Below are positions 25,414-34,074 of a stretch of 45,888 nt of DNA, piece after piece. Source of the DNA: an uncultured bacterium (lineage in GTDB: Bacteria > Myxococcota_A > UBA9042 > PHBI01); contig CALHXW010000004.1 in the NCBI GenBank assembly GCA_938040325.1, positions 1 through 45,888 on the forward strand, read 5' to 3'. Under the pieces are notes generated by a model, which saw nothing but the letters and a program-made list of their open reading frames with translations, was not told where the DNA came from and ran no database searches. The position numbers were made by a program, and so were the translations under genes. How positions within the stretch are numbered: the first letter of the stretch is position 1; each line of letters begins with the position of its first letter.

Positions 25414-26277
25414 CTAAGGCCCGCTGAGCACGTGGGCGCTGAGGTGCTCTCGCAGCATCTTGAGCGCGGACTTCGGCACGCTATGGCGACCCGAAAACGT
25501 CGCGCCCTTCGCCGGGAGCCCAAGCTCGTTGAGCCGCTTCAACGCAGCCTTGGAGCGCTCAGGCGCGATGACGGTGTCTTTGTCACCCCACACAACCAGG
25601 GTTGGCGGCCCTGCCGTGTGAGGTCCGCCGAGGGGACCCTCCATCAGGTAGCCCGACAGCGCGACGGCCGCACGGAAGAGCTCCGGGTGACGCGCGACCG
25701 CGTGCATCGACACGACCGCGCCCTGGCTGAACCCGTAGAGGGCTGGCTTGGGCGAGCCGGGGTAACGCTTCTGGACAGCCTTGGCGAGCTCCGCAAGCTC
25801 TGCCACCCGTGCGTCCACTTGGGCCCGCTTGGACGTGCTCTTCACGTCGTACCACTGCTTGCCGTTGCGCGGCCCGTAGAAGAGCGGTGGGTCCAAGACC
25901 AGCGTACGGACCGGAAGGTCCACCATGTGAGCTAAGCGCGCGAACGCCTCCGCCCGGTCGCCCCGACCGTGGAGAGCCCACACCATCGGGGCTGTCGGTG
26001 GTGCCGACGGCGGCTCGACGACGCGGTAAGGCATCGGCCCGACCGTCACCCCGCTGTGCTCATCGAGCCGGACCGCTCGCGTTGGGCTCGCGACAGCGCT
26101 CGGCCGTGTGGACGGCGCCGTCTGAGTGCTTGGCTTCGCCGGTGACGGACTGGAAGACGCGGGTGAGGCCGCCGCTTGCTCGGGCGGCGACTCGCTGGTG
26201 GTTGCCCCCCCAGAGTCACGACATCCGGCGAAGGCGACAACAAAGACACTGAGCGCTACGAGCGTTGATTTTGCCAT
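25414..26277 (-). CDS. Lipoprotein alpha/beta-hydrolase (PHB depolymerase/carboxylesterase-like)
   Basis: 287 residues. The N terminus is a signal peptide with lipobox AFAGC, then a Ser/Pro/Ala-rich linker of about 45 residues. The hydrolase core has LHGRGDRAEAF (oxyanion region), the nucleophile elbow YGFSQGAVVSM, the acid in WGDKDTVI, and His in SGRHSVPKS, a complete Ser-Asp-His triad. The pattern is that of small esterases/phospholipase-carboxylesterases with FSQG elbows. Substrate unknown. It is convergent with the cysteine-rich lipoprotein and divergent from the T2SS operon, so the 180 bases upstream serve both this gene and gspC. Confidence 0.85.
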   Translation of the reverse strand: MAKSTLVALSVFVVAFAGCRDSGGATTSESPPEQAAASPASSSPSPAKPSTQTAPSTRPSAVASPTRAVRLDEHSGVTVGPMPYRVVEPPSAPPTAPMVWALHGRGDRAEAFARLAHMVDLPVRTLVLDPPLFYGPRNGKQWYDVKSTSKRAQVDARVAELAELAKAVQKRYPGSPKPALYGFSQGAVVSMHAVARHPELFRAAVALSGYLMEGPLGGPHTAGPPTLVVWGDKDTVIAPERSKAALKRLNELGLPAKGATFSGRHSVPKSALKMLREHLSAHVLSGP

Positions 26278-26313
26278 TTTGACAATCTAGCCGGGTCGCG
26301 CACGCATGCCCAT

Positions 26314-26366
26314 GCCAAATTGGCGGGTTCCAACCGGTGATTTGGCCGTTGCCAGCAGGGCCAAAT
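26314..26366. promoter_or_regulatory. Cluster of GCCAAAT/ATTTGGC inverted repeats, candidate activator site
   Basis: GCCAA-A-TTGGC (26314-26324) is a perfect palindrome. ATTTGGCC (26340-26347) and GGCCAAAT (26359-26366) form a perfect 8-base inverted repeat with an 11-base spacer. The shared half-site GCCAAAT occurs three times, 60-130 bases upstream of the sigma-54 promoter, where enhancer-binding proteins usually bind. Confidence 0.6.
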
Positions 26367-26386
26367 GGGGCGATGACCCATACAGC

Positions 26387-26396
26387 ATCACGTGAT
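26387..26396. promoter_or_regulatory. Palindrome ATCACGTGAT
   Basis: A perfect 10-base palindrome between the repeat cluster and the sigma-54 promoter. It could be a second regulator site or an architectural-protein site; no protein can be named. Confidence 0.35.
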
Positions 26397-26423
26397 ATGA
26401 ACTCGACGCCGCCGCCGGCCGGC

Positions 26424-26440
26424 TTGGCATGCCCCTTGCA
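26424..26440 (+). promoter_or_regulatory. Sigma-54 promoter of the gsp operon
   Basis: TTGGCATGCCCCTTGCA fits the sigma-54 consensus (YTGGCACG-N4-TTGCW) at all but one position, with the invariant GG and GC correctly spaced. Transcription would begin near 26451, about six bases before the gspC start codon. Confidence 0.72.
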
Positions 26441-26456
26441 CTAACCTCGGGACACT

Positions 26457-27485
26457 ATGTTCAGCGTTCTCAAGAAATACACCTGGGTCTTCAAACTTGG
26501 CGCCGTCGCGCTGGTCGCGCTTTTGACAGCGATGACCGTCAACGACTTCGTCGCAAGCAAGCTGTTCAGCGTCCCGAAGGGGCCCGCTGTTCAACAGGCT
26601 GCGACCGCCAGCAAGACCGCGACAGCCCTCGGCCGTGTGGCCGCCATGGAGGACGCAACCGGCACCCTTCGTGACCGCCGAATCTTCAGCCTCAACGTTG
26701 AAGACGAAGACGAGGGTGCGGCCAAAGAGGAAGAGAAGCCGAAGGAAGACGAGAAGGAAGAGCCCAAAGAAGAGCCTAAGGGCGAGCTTGATGAGAGCAC
26801 CCTTGGGATCCAGCTGGTCGGCACCGTGGTCTCACCGATCCCCGAAGACTCCTTGGCCTACATGACCGTTGAAGGCGAGACCCAAGCCGGCTGGGTCGGC
26901 CGCGAGCTGCTCGAGGGCAAGGCCAAGGTCATTCGCATCGAGCCGCGCCACGTGGTCCTGCAGGAAGACTCGAAGTTCACGGTTCTCAAGCTGTGGGGTG
27001 ACAAGGTCGCAGCCGCACCCAAGGGCCGCAGCGGTCTTCGCGCGACGTCGCGACCCGGCCTCGTGCCGAAGAACGGGCTGCGCTCGAAGAAGGCAACGCC
27101 GAAGAAACCGATCGCTCCGACCAACCGACGCAAGACGTTCCAAGACGGCATCAAGAAGACGGGCGCCTACGACTACCAGATCGACCGAAAGATGATCGAC
27201 GAGCAGCTCAAGGACCTTGGCAAGCTCCAGTCGGAGGCACGCGTTGTGCCGCACTACAAAAACCAGAAGTACGAGGGCTTTAAGCTCGTCGGTGTGCGAC
27301 CGGGCAGCCTCTACCGCGCCATCGGCATCCGCAGTGGCGACGTCATCAAGTCGGTCAACGGCACCGCCATCGACAGCCCCAACAAGGCCATCGAGCTCTT
27401 CGAGCAGCTCAAGAACTCATCGAACATCAAAGTCGACATTGAGCGACGTGGACAAGCCAAGACGCTGGGCTACGCGATCAAATGA
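26457..27485 (+). CDS. gspC: Type II secretion inner-membrane protein GspC
   Basis: Links the inner-membrane platform to the GspD secretin in the periplasm. 342 residues: one N-terminal membrane helix (about 13-32, KLGAVALVALLTAMTVNDFV), a highly charged Glu/Lys linker (about 80-112), the HR homology region (LGIQLVGTVVSPI... to about 180), a basic linker, and a C-terminal PDZ-like domain (FKLVGVRPGSLYRAIGIRSGDVI). The charged linker and basic linker are longer than in enterobacterial GspC. No good Shine-Dalgarno site precedes the ATG. First gene of the operon; its stop overlaps an ATG at 27482, but the gspD start is likely further on. Confidence 0.92.
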   Translation: MFSVLKKYTWVFKLGAVALVALLTAMTVNDFVASKLFSVPKGPAVQQAATASKTATALGRVAAMEDATGTLRDRRIFSLNVEDEDEGAAKEEEKPKEDEKEEPKEEPKGELDESTLGIQLVGTVVSPIPEDSLAYMTVEGETQAGWVGRELLEGKAKVIRIEPRHVVLQEDSKFTVLKLWGDKVAAAPKGRSGLRATSRPGLVPKNGLRSKKATPKKPIAPTNRRKTFQDGIKKTGAYDYQIDRKMIDEQLKDLGKLQSEARVVPHYKNQKYEGFKLVGVRPGSLYRAIGIRSGDVIKSVNGTAIDSPNKAIELFEQLKNSSNIKVDIERRGQAKTLGYAIK

Positions 27486-27592
27486 CGCACACACAACACA
27501 CCAAACGCGACGGTCTCGTCGCGCCGACACCACTTGTTAACGGTCGACTTCCACAGGTTCGACCGCTCTTCCAGGAAGCGAAAAGGAATCGC

Positions 27593-30244
27593 ATGCGACG
27601 TGCCATCCGGGCCGCCTTCTCCGTCACGGCGGTCATGATTTTCTGTGCACCACCAGCACTGGCGCAACCGAAGCCGACGCCCGGGACACTCCCGGGGAGT
27701 GCCGGCGCGACGCCATTCAAGCCACGCGCCACGCCGCCACTGATCCGCCCTGGGGCGGGGAGACGCAGCATCAAGACGCCAGCCGGCCGCCCGCTGAGCG
27801 GGCGCCCGGGGGTGTTGGACACGGGTGGCAGTCGCCCGGTCAAGTTCAACCCAGGAGGCGCGACGCCGGCCACGACCGTGGCAGAGCCGTCGCCCTCGCC
27901 AGGTGGACCAGCCCCTCCCGGGGCCGCGCCGAAGATCGAAGACATCATCGAGTGGAAGTCGAACTTCGAGCAGGGCATCAAGTGCCGCAAGCTGCCGCTC
28001 GACACGAAGATCCGGCTCGACTTCAACGAGATCAGCCTGGGCGATCTCACGAAGTTCATCTCGTGCGTGACCGAGCAGAACTTCCTGCTGACGGGGGGCG
28101 CCAACAAGAACGCGACGGTGTCGATCCTGTCGCCCAAGCCGGTGAGCGCGTACGAGGCTTACAAAGCGTACCTCTCGGCGCTCGAAGCGAACGGCCTCAC
28201 GGTGGTGCCTAATGGCAACTTCCTCGAGATCGTCCCCGCCGGCGAGGGGCGGCAACAGGGAGCGCCGATCTACGGCCGCAAGGGCAGTGGCCCCAACACC
28301 GACCAGATGATCACCCGGCTGATTCAGCTCGACCACGTCCAAGCTGAAGAGATCCTGCCGGTCATCGACAAGTTCAAGGGCAAGGCGTCGGACGTCACCG
28401 TCTACGCACCGACCAACACGATCATCCTGTCGGACACCGGAGCAAACATTCGTCGGGTCTTGCGCCTGATTAAGGACCTCGACGTCCCGATCGGCAAAGA
28501 CAAGATCTGGATTCGGCCCGTCATCAACGCGAGCGCTGGCGAGATCGTCAATCTCCTGCAGCAGATCCTCGGCGACGCGGGCAAGACGACCACCGCGAAG
28601 CGGGTCACGACCAAGCGGAACACACGGACTTCCAAGACACGTGCCAAGACGAAGAGCTCGCCCTCGTCTGTGGTCGGCTCGCGGACGGACCTGGCGAACG
28701 TCTCAGTCTCGAAGATGATCGCCGACGAGCGCACGAACTCCATCATCTTCGTCGCAACTCGGACCAGCTACCTTGCGGTCGACAAGATCATCCGACGTAT
28801 CGACGTGAAGATCCCGGGTGAAGGCTCGATTCACATTCACTCCCTCGAGAACGCCGACGCCGAAGAGCTCGCACAGACCCTGACGGGGCTGACTCAGGGC
28901 GCAGGACGACGGCCAACCGGCGGAGCTCGAGGCTCTAACGCTGGTGTCGGCAGTGGGGCTGGTTCGCTCTTCGAGGGCGAAGTGAAGATCACCGCCTACA
29001 CGCCGAAGAACTCGCTTGTGATCGAGTCGTCGCTCAAAGACTACCTGTCGCTGCAAAAGGTTATTCGCCAGCTCGACGTGCGTCGTAAGCAGGTCTACGT
29101 CGAGGCGATGATCATGGAGATCTCGCACAACAACGATAAAGACGTTGGCTTTGGCGGGCTCGCAGGCCTGCCGATGAGCGCGATCGGCGAGCAGTCGGGT
29201 GTTGTCTTCGGCTCCGGTGGCTTCGACCTTGCCGGCGGCCTCGACACCATCGCATCAGGCGGTGGTGCAGCTGGACTCATCATCTCGCCGGAAGACCTCG
29301 GCATCGATGGCCTCTCCGAGGGCGGCTTCTCGCTCTCAGCGCTTGGGTTCACGCTCAAAGCGCTGCAGACGACCACCAACCTCAACGTGCTCTCGACGCC
29401 ACACATCCTGACGCTTGAGAACGAAGAGGCGGAGCTCCAGGTTGGCCAGCGGCGCCCCTACCAGTCGCAGAGCCTCGGTGGCTTGGGCAACCTCGGCAGC
29501 CTTGGCAGCCTCGCGGGCCTCGCAGGCACCACCGGCACGAACGCGGCCAGTGCTCTTGGCGGCCTCGGAGGCCTCGGCAGCCTTGGCAGCCTCGGCGGCG
29601 TGGGCAACGTCCAGTACATCGACATCGACCTGACCTTCAAGATCAAGCCCCAGGTCAACGCGAGCAACTTCGTGCGGCTCGAGATCGACCAGAGCATCGA
29701 CGACTTCGACGGGCTCGGTGTTGGAGACGCGCCGATCACGTCCAAGCGCCAGGTGAAAAACGTTGTGGTTGTCCGTGACGGTCAGCCGGTCGTCATCGGC
29801 GGACTGGTTCGCGACAAGGAGACCGAGACGGTCAACAAGGTCCCGTTCCTCGGCGACATCCCGCTCATCGGCCTGCTCTTCCGTCAGACCCAGACCACGG
29901 TTGAGAAGCGCAACCTCCTGATGATCATCATTCCGCACGTCATCAAGGACCCCAGCGACCTCAAGCGCATCTACGAGCGCCGCCGCGAGGAGTACCGCGA
30001 GTTCTCGCGCATCATGGCCGAGCGCAAGAAAGAGTTCGAGGGCGAGATGGACTACCGCAAGAAGAGCGGCATGCTGCACGACATCCACAAAGCGGTGTCG
30101 CGCTCGCGCGCCGACCGCGAAGTGCGAGAGCGCGCGATCTTCGAGGCGAGCGAGGTCGACACGGTCGGTCCTCCCGAGACCCACGACATCCAGTACGACC
30201 CGCGTCGTAAGAAGCGCGGTAAGCGCGGCAAGGGCAAGAGGTAG
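27593..30244 (+). CDS. gspD: Type II secretion secretin GspD
   Basis: Outer-membrane channel of the T2SS. I chose the ATG at 27593 because AAGGAA precedes it and the next residues form a signal peptide (AVMIFCAPPALAQ); an ATG at 27482 would place 37 extra residues ahead of it. 883 residues: a Pro/Gly-rich stretch, N0 domain (about 115-195), then N1-N3 repeats with basic and Gly-rich insertions, and the secretin core (about 500-790) with VPFLGDIPLIGLLFR and LLMIIIPHVI. A Gly/Leu/Ser tandem-repeat loop (codons around 29480-29600) interrupts the core. The C-terminal tail is long, charged and basic (KKRGKRGKGKR), perhaps for a pilotin or cell-wall contact. gspE begins six bases after the stop. 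Confidence 0.96.
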   Translation: MRRAIRAAFSVTAVMIFCAPPALAQPKPTPGTLPGSAGATPFKPRATPPLIRPGAGRRSIKTPAGRPLSGRPGVLDTGGSRPVKFNPGGATPATTVAEPSPSPGGPAPPGAAPKIEDIIEWKSNFEQGIKCRKLPLDTKIRLDFNEISLGDLTKFISCVTEQNFLLTGGANKNATVSILSPKPVSAYEAYKAYLSALEANGLTVVPNGNFLEIVPAGEGRQQGAPIYGRKGSGPNTDQMITRLIQLDHVQAEEILPVIDKFKGKASDVTVYAPTNTIILSDTGANIRRVLRLIKDLDVPIGKDKIWIRPVINASAGEIVNLLQQILGDAGKTTTAKRVTTKRNTRTSKTRAKTKSSPSSVVGSRTDLANVSVSKMIADERTNSIIFVATRTSYLAVDKIIRRIDVKIPGEGSIHIHSLENADAEELAQTLTGLTQGAGRRPTGGARGSNAGVGSGAGSLFEGEVKITAYTPKNSLVIESSLKDYLSLQKVIRQLDVRRKQVYVEAMIMEISHNNDKDVGFGGLAGLPMSAIGEQSGVVFGSGGFDLAGGLDTIASGGGAAGLIISPEDLGIDGLSEGGFSLSALGFTLKALQTTTNLNVLSTPHILTLENEEAELQVGQRRPYQSQSLGGLGNLGSLGSLAGLAGTTGTNAASALGGLGGLGSLGSLGGVGNVQYIDIDLTFKIKPQVNASNFVRLEIDQSIDDFDGLGVGDAPITSKRQVKNVVVVRDGQPVVIGGLVRDKETETVNKVPFLGDIPLIGLLFRQTQTTVEKRNLLMIIIPHVIKDPSDLKRIYERRREEYREFSRIMAERKKEFEGEMDYRKKSGMLHDIHKAVSRSRADREVRERAIFEASEVDTVGPPETHDIQYDPRRKKRGKRGKGKR
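29480..29605 (+). repeat. Gly-Leu-Gly-Ser tandem repeat inside gspD
   Basis: Repeated GGCCTCGGCAGC-type codons encode alternating GGLGxLGSLGSL segments either side of an Ala/Thr-rich middle. It lies in the secretin core and probably forms an exposed flexible loop. Confidence 0.7.
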
Positions 30245-30249
30245 ACACG

Positions 30250-31980
30250 ATGGCGACCGCGACCTCCAGCCTGTTTGAGCGCCGCACACTCGGAGCGATC
30301 CTCGTCGACATGGGTGTGATCTCGAGCCAGACGCTCGAGCAAGCCAACGAGCAGCTCGCCGAGCGCGGCGGAAAGCTTGGCGAGATCCTCATCGGTATGG
30401 GTGAGGTCGACGAGTCCCAGCTCGCCCAAGGCCTCTCTGAGCAGTTTGGCTTCGACTACGTGAGCGAGCTCGATGTCGACACCATCGACCCCAAGCTCGT
30501 TGCCGACCTGAACCTCGCGTATGCGCGCAACAACGTGGTGCTGCCGCTGAGTCAGGACGAATGGGCGGTGCGCGTCGCCGTCGCCGATCCCCTCAACACC
30601 TTTGGCATCGACGACATTCGGACGCTCTTCGACAAAGAGGTCGAGGTGGTCATCGCGCCGCGCAAGGTGGTGATGGACGCCATCCACCTTATCTTCGACC
30701 GCCGCGCGGCGGCCGACCAGGTTGTCGACGATCTCGACGCGGAAGACCTCGACGGCTTCGCCGAAGAGCTGACGTTCGACGACAAAGACATCCTCGACGA
30801 GGATGACGAAGCGCCCATCATTCGACTGGTGAACTCGGTCCTAAGCCAGGCCATCAAAGAGCGTGCCAGCGATATCCACATCGAGCCGTACGAGAAAGAC
30901 ATCCTCGTGCGTTTCCGAAAGGACGGTGTCCTAAAAGAGATCGTTCGGGCACCGAAGCGCTTCCAGGCCTCGATCGCCAGCCGCATCAAGATCATGGGCA
31001 ACCTCAACATTGCCGAGAAGCGGCTGCCTCAGGACGGCCGCATTCGCATCAAGATCGCAGGGCGCGACGTCGACCTGCGTCTGTCGACCGTGCCAACGAC
31101 GCACGGCGAGCGGATCGTGCTTCGTATCCTCGATAAGTCTGCGATCCTTCTCGACCTTGAACAGCTGGGCTTTCGGCCGGAGAACCTTGACACCATCGAG
31201 GAGCTTATCAAGCGACCGCACGGCATCATCCTGGTGACCGGGCCGACCGGCTCCGGCAAGACGACGTCGCTCTACGCGGCGCTGTCGCGCATCAACACGC
31301 CCGACCGAAACATCCTCACCGTGGAAGACCCGGTCGAGTACCAGCTCCCTGGCATCGGCCAGATGCAGGTGAACAAGAAGATCGACTTCACCTTCGCCCG
31401 CGGCCTGCGCGCCATCTTGCGCCAGGACCCCGACGTCGTGCTCATCGGTGAGATTCGTGACCTGGAGACTGCCGAGAACGCAGTCCAGGCCTCGCTCACC
31501 GGCCACCTTGTGTTCGCCACACTCCACACCAACGATGCCCCTGCAGCGTTCACACGACTGACCGACATGGGCGTGGAGCCCTTCTTGTCGGCCTCCTCGG
31601 TCATTGCGATCCTGGCCCAGCGCCTGGTTCGCAAGCTCTGCAAGATCTGCAAAGTGCCCTACACGCCGCTCGTGGATGAGCTGATCAAACTCGGTGTCGA
31701 CAACCCCGAGACCGCCCGCCACGAGCACCAGTTCTTCCAGGCGGTGGGCTGCTCCGAGTGCTTTGACTCGGGCTACCGCAGCCGGATGGGCATCCACGAG
31801 CTTCTGATCGTCGACGACGACATCCGCACGCTTGTCATGAAGAACGAGCCCGTCAACCTCATCAAGAAGGCCGCGGTCGGCAAAGGCATGCGCACGCTGC
31901 GTGAGGACGGAGCTGCCAAAGTCATGGCGGGGCATACGTCGATCGATGAGGTCATGCGCGTCACGGCCGAGGATCGATAA
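30250..31980 (+). CDS. gspE: Type II secretion ATPase GspE
   Basis: Cytoplasmic AAA-like ATPase that drives pseudopilus assembly. 576 residues. The N-terminal helical region (LGAILVDMGVISSQTLEQA) is the MshEN/T2SSE-N domain that docks on GspL. The ATPase core has Walker A GPTGSGKTTS (about 330), the Asp box, Walker B RQDPDVVLIGEIRD, and the His box GHLVFATLHTND. The zinc-binding tetracysteine element is CKICK near 463 and CSECF near 500. All catalytic elements look intact. gspF starts four bases downstream of its TAA. Confidence 0.97.
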   Translation: MATATSSLFERRTLGAILVDMGVISSQTLEQANEQLAERGGKLGEILIGMGEVDESQLAQGLSEQFGFDYVSELDVDTIDPKLVADLNLAYARNNVVLPLSQDEWAVRVAVADPLNTFGIDDIRTLFDKEVEVVIAPRKVVMDAIHLIFDRRAAADQVVDDLDAEDLDGFAEELTFDDKDILDEDDEAPIIRLVNSVLSQAIKERASDIHIEPYEKDILVRFRKDGVLKEIVRAPKRFQASIASRIKIMGNLNIAEKRLPQDGRIRIKIAGRDVDLRLSTVPTTHGERIVLRILDKSAILLDLEQLGFRPENLDTIEELIKRPHGIILVTGPTGSGKTTSLYAALSRINTPDRNILTVEDPVEYQLPGIGQMQVNKKIDFTFARGLRAILRQDPDVVLIGEIRDLETAENAVQASLTGHLVFATLHTNDAPAAFTRLTDMGVEPFLSASSVIAILAQRLVRKLCKICKVPYTPLVDELIKLGVDNPETARHEHQFFQAVGCSECFDSGYRSRMGIHELLIVDDDIRTLVMKNEPVNLIKKAAVGKGMRTLREDGAAKVMAGHTSIDEVMRVTAEDR

Positions 31981-31983
31981 GCG

Positions 31984-33243
31984 ATGCCCGTTTACGAATA
32001 CAGAGGACTGACGACCGCGGGCAAGGCGACCAACGGCCTGCTCGATGCAGACAGTCCGCGTGCCCTAAAAGACCGTCTGCGACGGGAGGGCGTCTTTCTC
32101 TCGGAGTACGTCGAGACCAAGCAAGGCTCAACACGACGGGGCGCTGGCGGAAAGAAGGCCAAGGGCTCTCGCGAAGTCAGCTTCGGAAAGCTCTTTGAGA
32201 AGGTCAAGATCCTCGAGGTCAGCGAGGTAACGCGTCAGCTCGCGACCTTGGTGCGAGCGGGCATCCCTGTGGTCGATTCGATCGGCGCGATCAGTGAGCA
32301 GCTGGAGAACCCGCTCTTTAAGCGGGTGCTCTCGGAGGTCCGCCGTGCCGTCAACGAGGGCTCCTCGCTAGCGAACGCCATGAAGAAGCACCCGAAGGTG
32401 TTCTCGACGCTCTACGTCAACATGGTCGCAGCAGGCGAGCAGTCCGGCACGCTCGACATTGTCTTCGAGCGACTCGCCGACTTTACCGAAGGCCAAGTCC
32501 GTCTTCGCTCCAAGCTCATGGGCGCGATGATGTACCCGTGCATCATGATCGGGCTCGGCTTCGTGATTGTCGCGATGATGATGCTCTTTGTGGTGCCGCA
32601 GATTCAGGAGCTCTTCGACCAGATGGGCGGTGAGCTGCCGCTCATCACGCGAATCCTCATCGGCGCCAGCGAGTTCTTCCAGAGCTACTGGTGGTTGATG
32701 GGCATCGGAATGGCCGTGTTCATCTGGTGGTTTAATAAGTGGCGCGTGTCGGAAAAGGGCAAACCGAAGTTCGACGCATGGCTGCTGCGCGTGCCGATCT
32801 TTGGACCTCTCATTCGCATGGTCAATGTGACCCGCTTCGCGCGGACACTCTCCACTCTCCTGGAGTCGGGCGTGCCCATCCTCAACGCACTCTCCATTGT
32901 GCGGTCCATCATGGGCAACCAAGTCATTGCCGACGTCATCGAGGAGGCTCGGGAGGCCGTTAAAGAGGGCCACTCCATCGCCGAGCCCCTCAAGCGCTCG
33001 GGTCAGTTCCCGCCGATGGTCGTTCATATGATCGCGGTCGGCGAGAAGTCCGGAGAGCTTGAGACCATGCTCACCAACGTCGCGGAGAGCTACGAGATGC
33101 AGGTCGAGTCTAAGGTGACTCAGCTCACGAGCATCCTAGAGCCCCTGATGATCGTTGTGATGGGCGTCGGCGTGGCCTTCATGGTCTTCGCCATCATCAT
33201 GCCGATGCTTGAGATGAACAAGCTCGCAGCGGGTGGAGGCTGA
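31984..33243 (+). CDS. gspF: Type II secretion inner-membrane platform protein GspF
   Basis: Polytopic core of the platform that receives force from GspE. 419 residues with two homologous cytoplasmic helical domains, each containing the family pattern (VSEVTRQLATLVRAGIPVVD and VTRFARTLSTLLESGVPILN), and three membrane helices near 184-205, 236-252 and 388-412. Near the start are YEYRGLTTAGKATNG and an inserted Lys/Gly-rich segment. Its last codons carry the GGAGG that serves the next small ORF, whose ATG is one base beyond the stop. Confidence 0.96.
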   Translation: MPVYEYRGLTTAGKATNGLLDADSPRALKDRLRREGVFLSEYVETKQGSTRRGAGGKKAKGSREVSFGKLFEKVKILEVSEVTRQLATLVRAGIPVVDSIGAISEQLENPLFKRVLSEVRRAVNEGSSLANAMKKHPKVFSTLYVNMVAAGEQSGTLDIVFERLADFTEGQVRLRSKLMGAMMYPCIMIGLGFVIVAMMMLFVVPQIQELFDQMGGELPLITRILIGASEFFQSYWWLMGIGMAVFIWWFNKWRVSEKGKPKFDAWLLRVPIFGPLIRMVNVTRFARTLSTLLESGVPILNALSIVRSIMGNQVIADVIEEAREAVKEGHSIAEPLKRSGQFPPMVVHMIAVGEKSGELETMLTNVAESYEMQVESKVTQLTSILEPLMIVVMGVGVAFMVFAIIMPMLEMNKLAAGGG

Positions 33244-33244
33244 G

Positions 33245-33502
33245 ATGCGCCGCTTCACCCAGCGTGCGACCCGCCTTGGCCTCTCTCGGGGCGAGCTCTG
33301 GCTGGTCACTGCCGTGTCCATCAGCATCGCGCTTGCGATTGCCGTCTTCGCCACGATCGCTCTTGCCACCGACAACCCGAAGCGCTCGCCGGTCGCACCG
33401 GTTCCCAACCCCTTTCCAGTCCTGAGTGGCGTCGACACCGCACCACTCACAGCGTCAACACCCGAAAACTTCGCCCAAGGAGGCCCCCATGCAACCGACT
33501 GA
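33245..33502 (+). CDS. Small single-pass membrane protein between gspF and gspG
   Basis: 85 residues: a basic N terminus (MRRFTQRATRLGLSRGE), one membrane helix (LWLVTAVSISIALAIAVFATIALA), and a Pro-rich periplasmic tail. I recognise no family. The case for a real gene is strong: GGAGG at 33235-33239 is five bases before the ATG, the gap to gspF is one base, and its end overlaps gspG by 14 bases, carrying gspG's AAGGAGG within it. It may be a T2SS accessory subunit specific to this lineage; the role is unknown. Confidence 0.75.
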   Translation: MRRFTQRATRLGLSRGELWLVTAVSISIALAIAVFATIALATDNPKRSPVAPVPNPFPVLSGVDTAPLTASTPENFAQGGPHATD

Positions 33503-33968
33503 TGTCAGCACCCACACCGCTCCACTCCAGACGTCCGAGGAGCTCGTCTCCGTCGACGGCCAGCACGACGACACCCCGACCGTCGCCAGCCTGCTCGATC
33601 CGGCGCGTCGCGTCGCCCAACGCGGCATGACGATCATCGAGATCATGGTCGTCGTCGCCATCATCGGCATCATCGGCACCGCCATCGCCTTTGGCGCGAC
33701 CGCGCTCTTTGGTGATGCCCAGGCCGAGGCTGCGAAGACGCAGATCTCCAGCATCGCGAAGGGACTGGACGTCTACTACCTCAAGCATCGCGAGTACCCG
33801 GACAACCTCCAAGCGCTCGTCGAAGAGGGCAAGATCAAGGAGAAGCAGCTCAAGGACCCGTGGAAGCAGGACTTCGTCTACAACGTCGTCAGCGCCCGCA
33901 AGTACGAGCTGTGCTCGGCCGGTGAAGACAAGTCGTCCGGCACAGCCGACGACGTCTGCAACGACTAG
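33489..33968 (+). CDS. gspG: Major pseudopilin GspG with long leader
   Basis: Main pseudopilus subunit, cleaved and methylated by prepilin peptidase. The start is the ATG after AAGGAGG; no ATG, GTG or TTG lies between it and the cleavage site. Cleavage is predicted at QRG|MTIIEIM, with the conserved Glu at +5 and a hydrophobic helix VVVAIIGIIGTAIAF. This gives a leader of 46 residues, against about 6-10 in well-studied GspG, and a mature protein of about 113 residues with the usual KGLDVYYLKHREYPDNLQAL core and calcium-site-like end. The peptidase GspO/PilD is not in the window. Confidence 0.94.
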   Translation: MQPTDVSTHTAPLQTSEELVSVDGQHDDTPTVASLLDPARRVAQRGMTIIEIMVVVAIIGIIGTAIAFGATALFGDAQAEAAKTQISSIAKGLDVYYLKHREYPDNLQALVEEGKIKEKQLKDPWKQDFVYNVVSARKYELCSAGEDKSSGTADDVCND

Positions 33969-34074
33969 CGTGCTCATCACGGGTCCGCGCACGTCTTGAC
34001 GCGCGCGGGCGCCGTGGGGCCCTGGTTCGTGCGCCCCCTCCCCTCTCATAGCAAGAAGGCTCGATACATCGAAA

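Noticed and set aside
27482..27592. Upstream ATG at 27482 as the gspD start
   Set aside because: It overlaps the gspC stop, but would put 37 residues ahead of a normal signal peptide, while the ATG at 27593 has AAGGAA in front of it.
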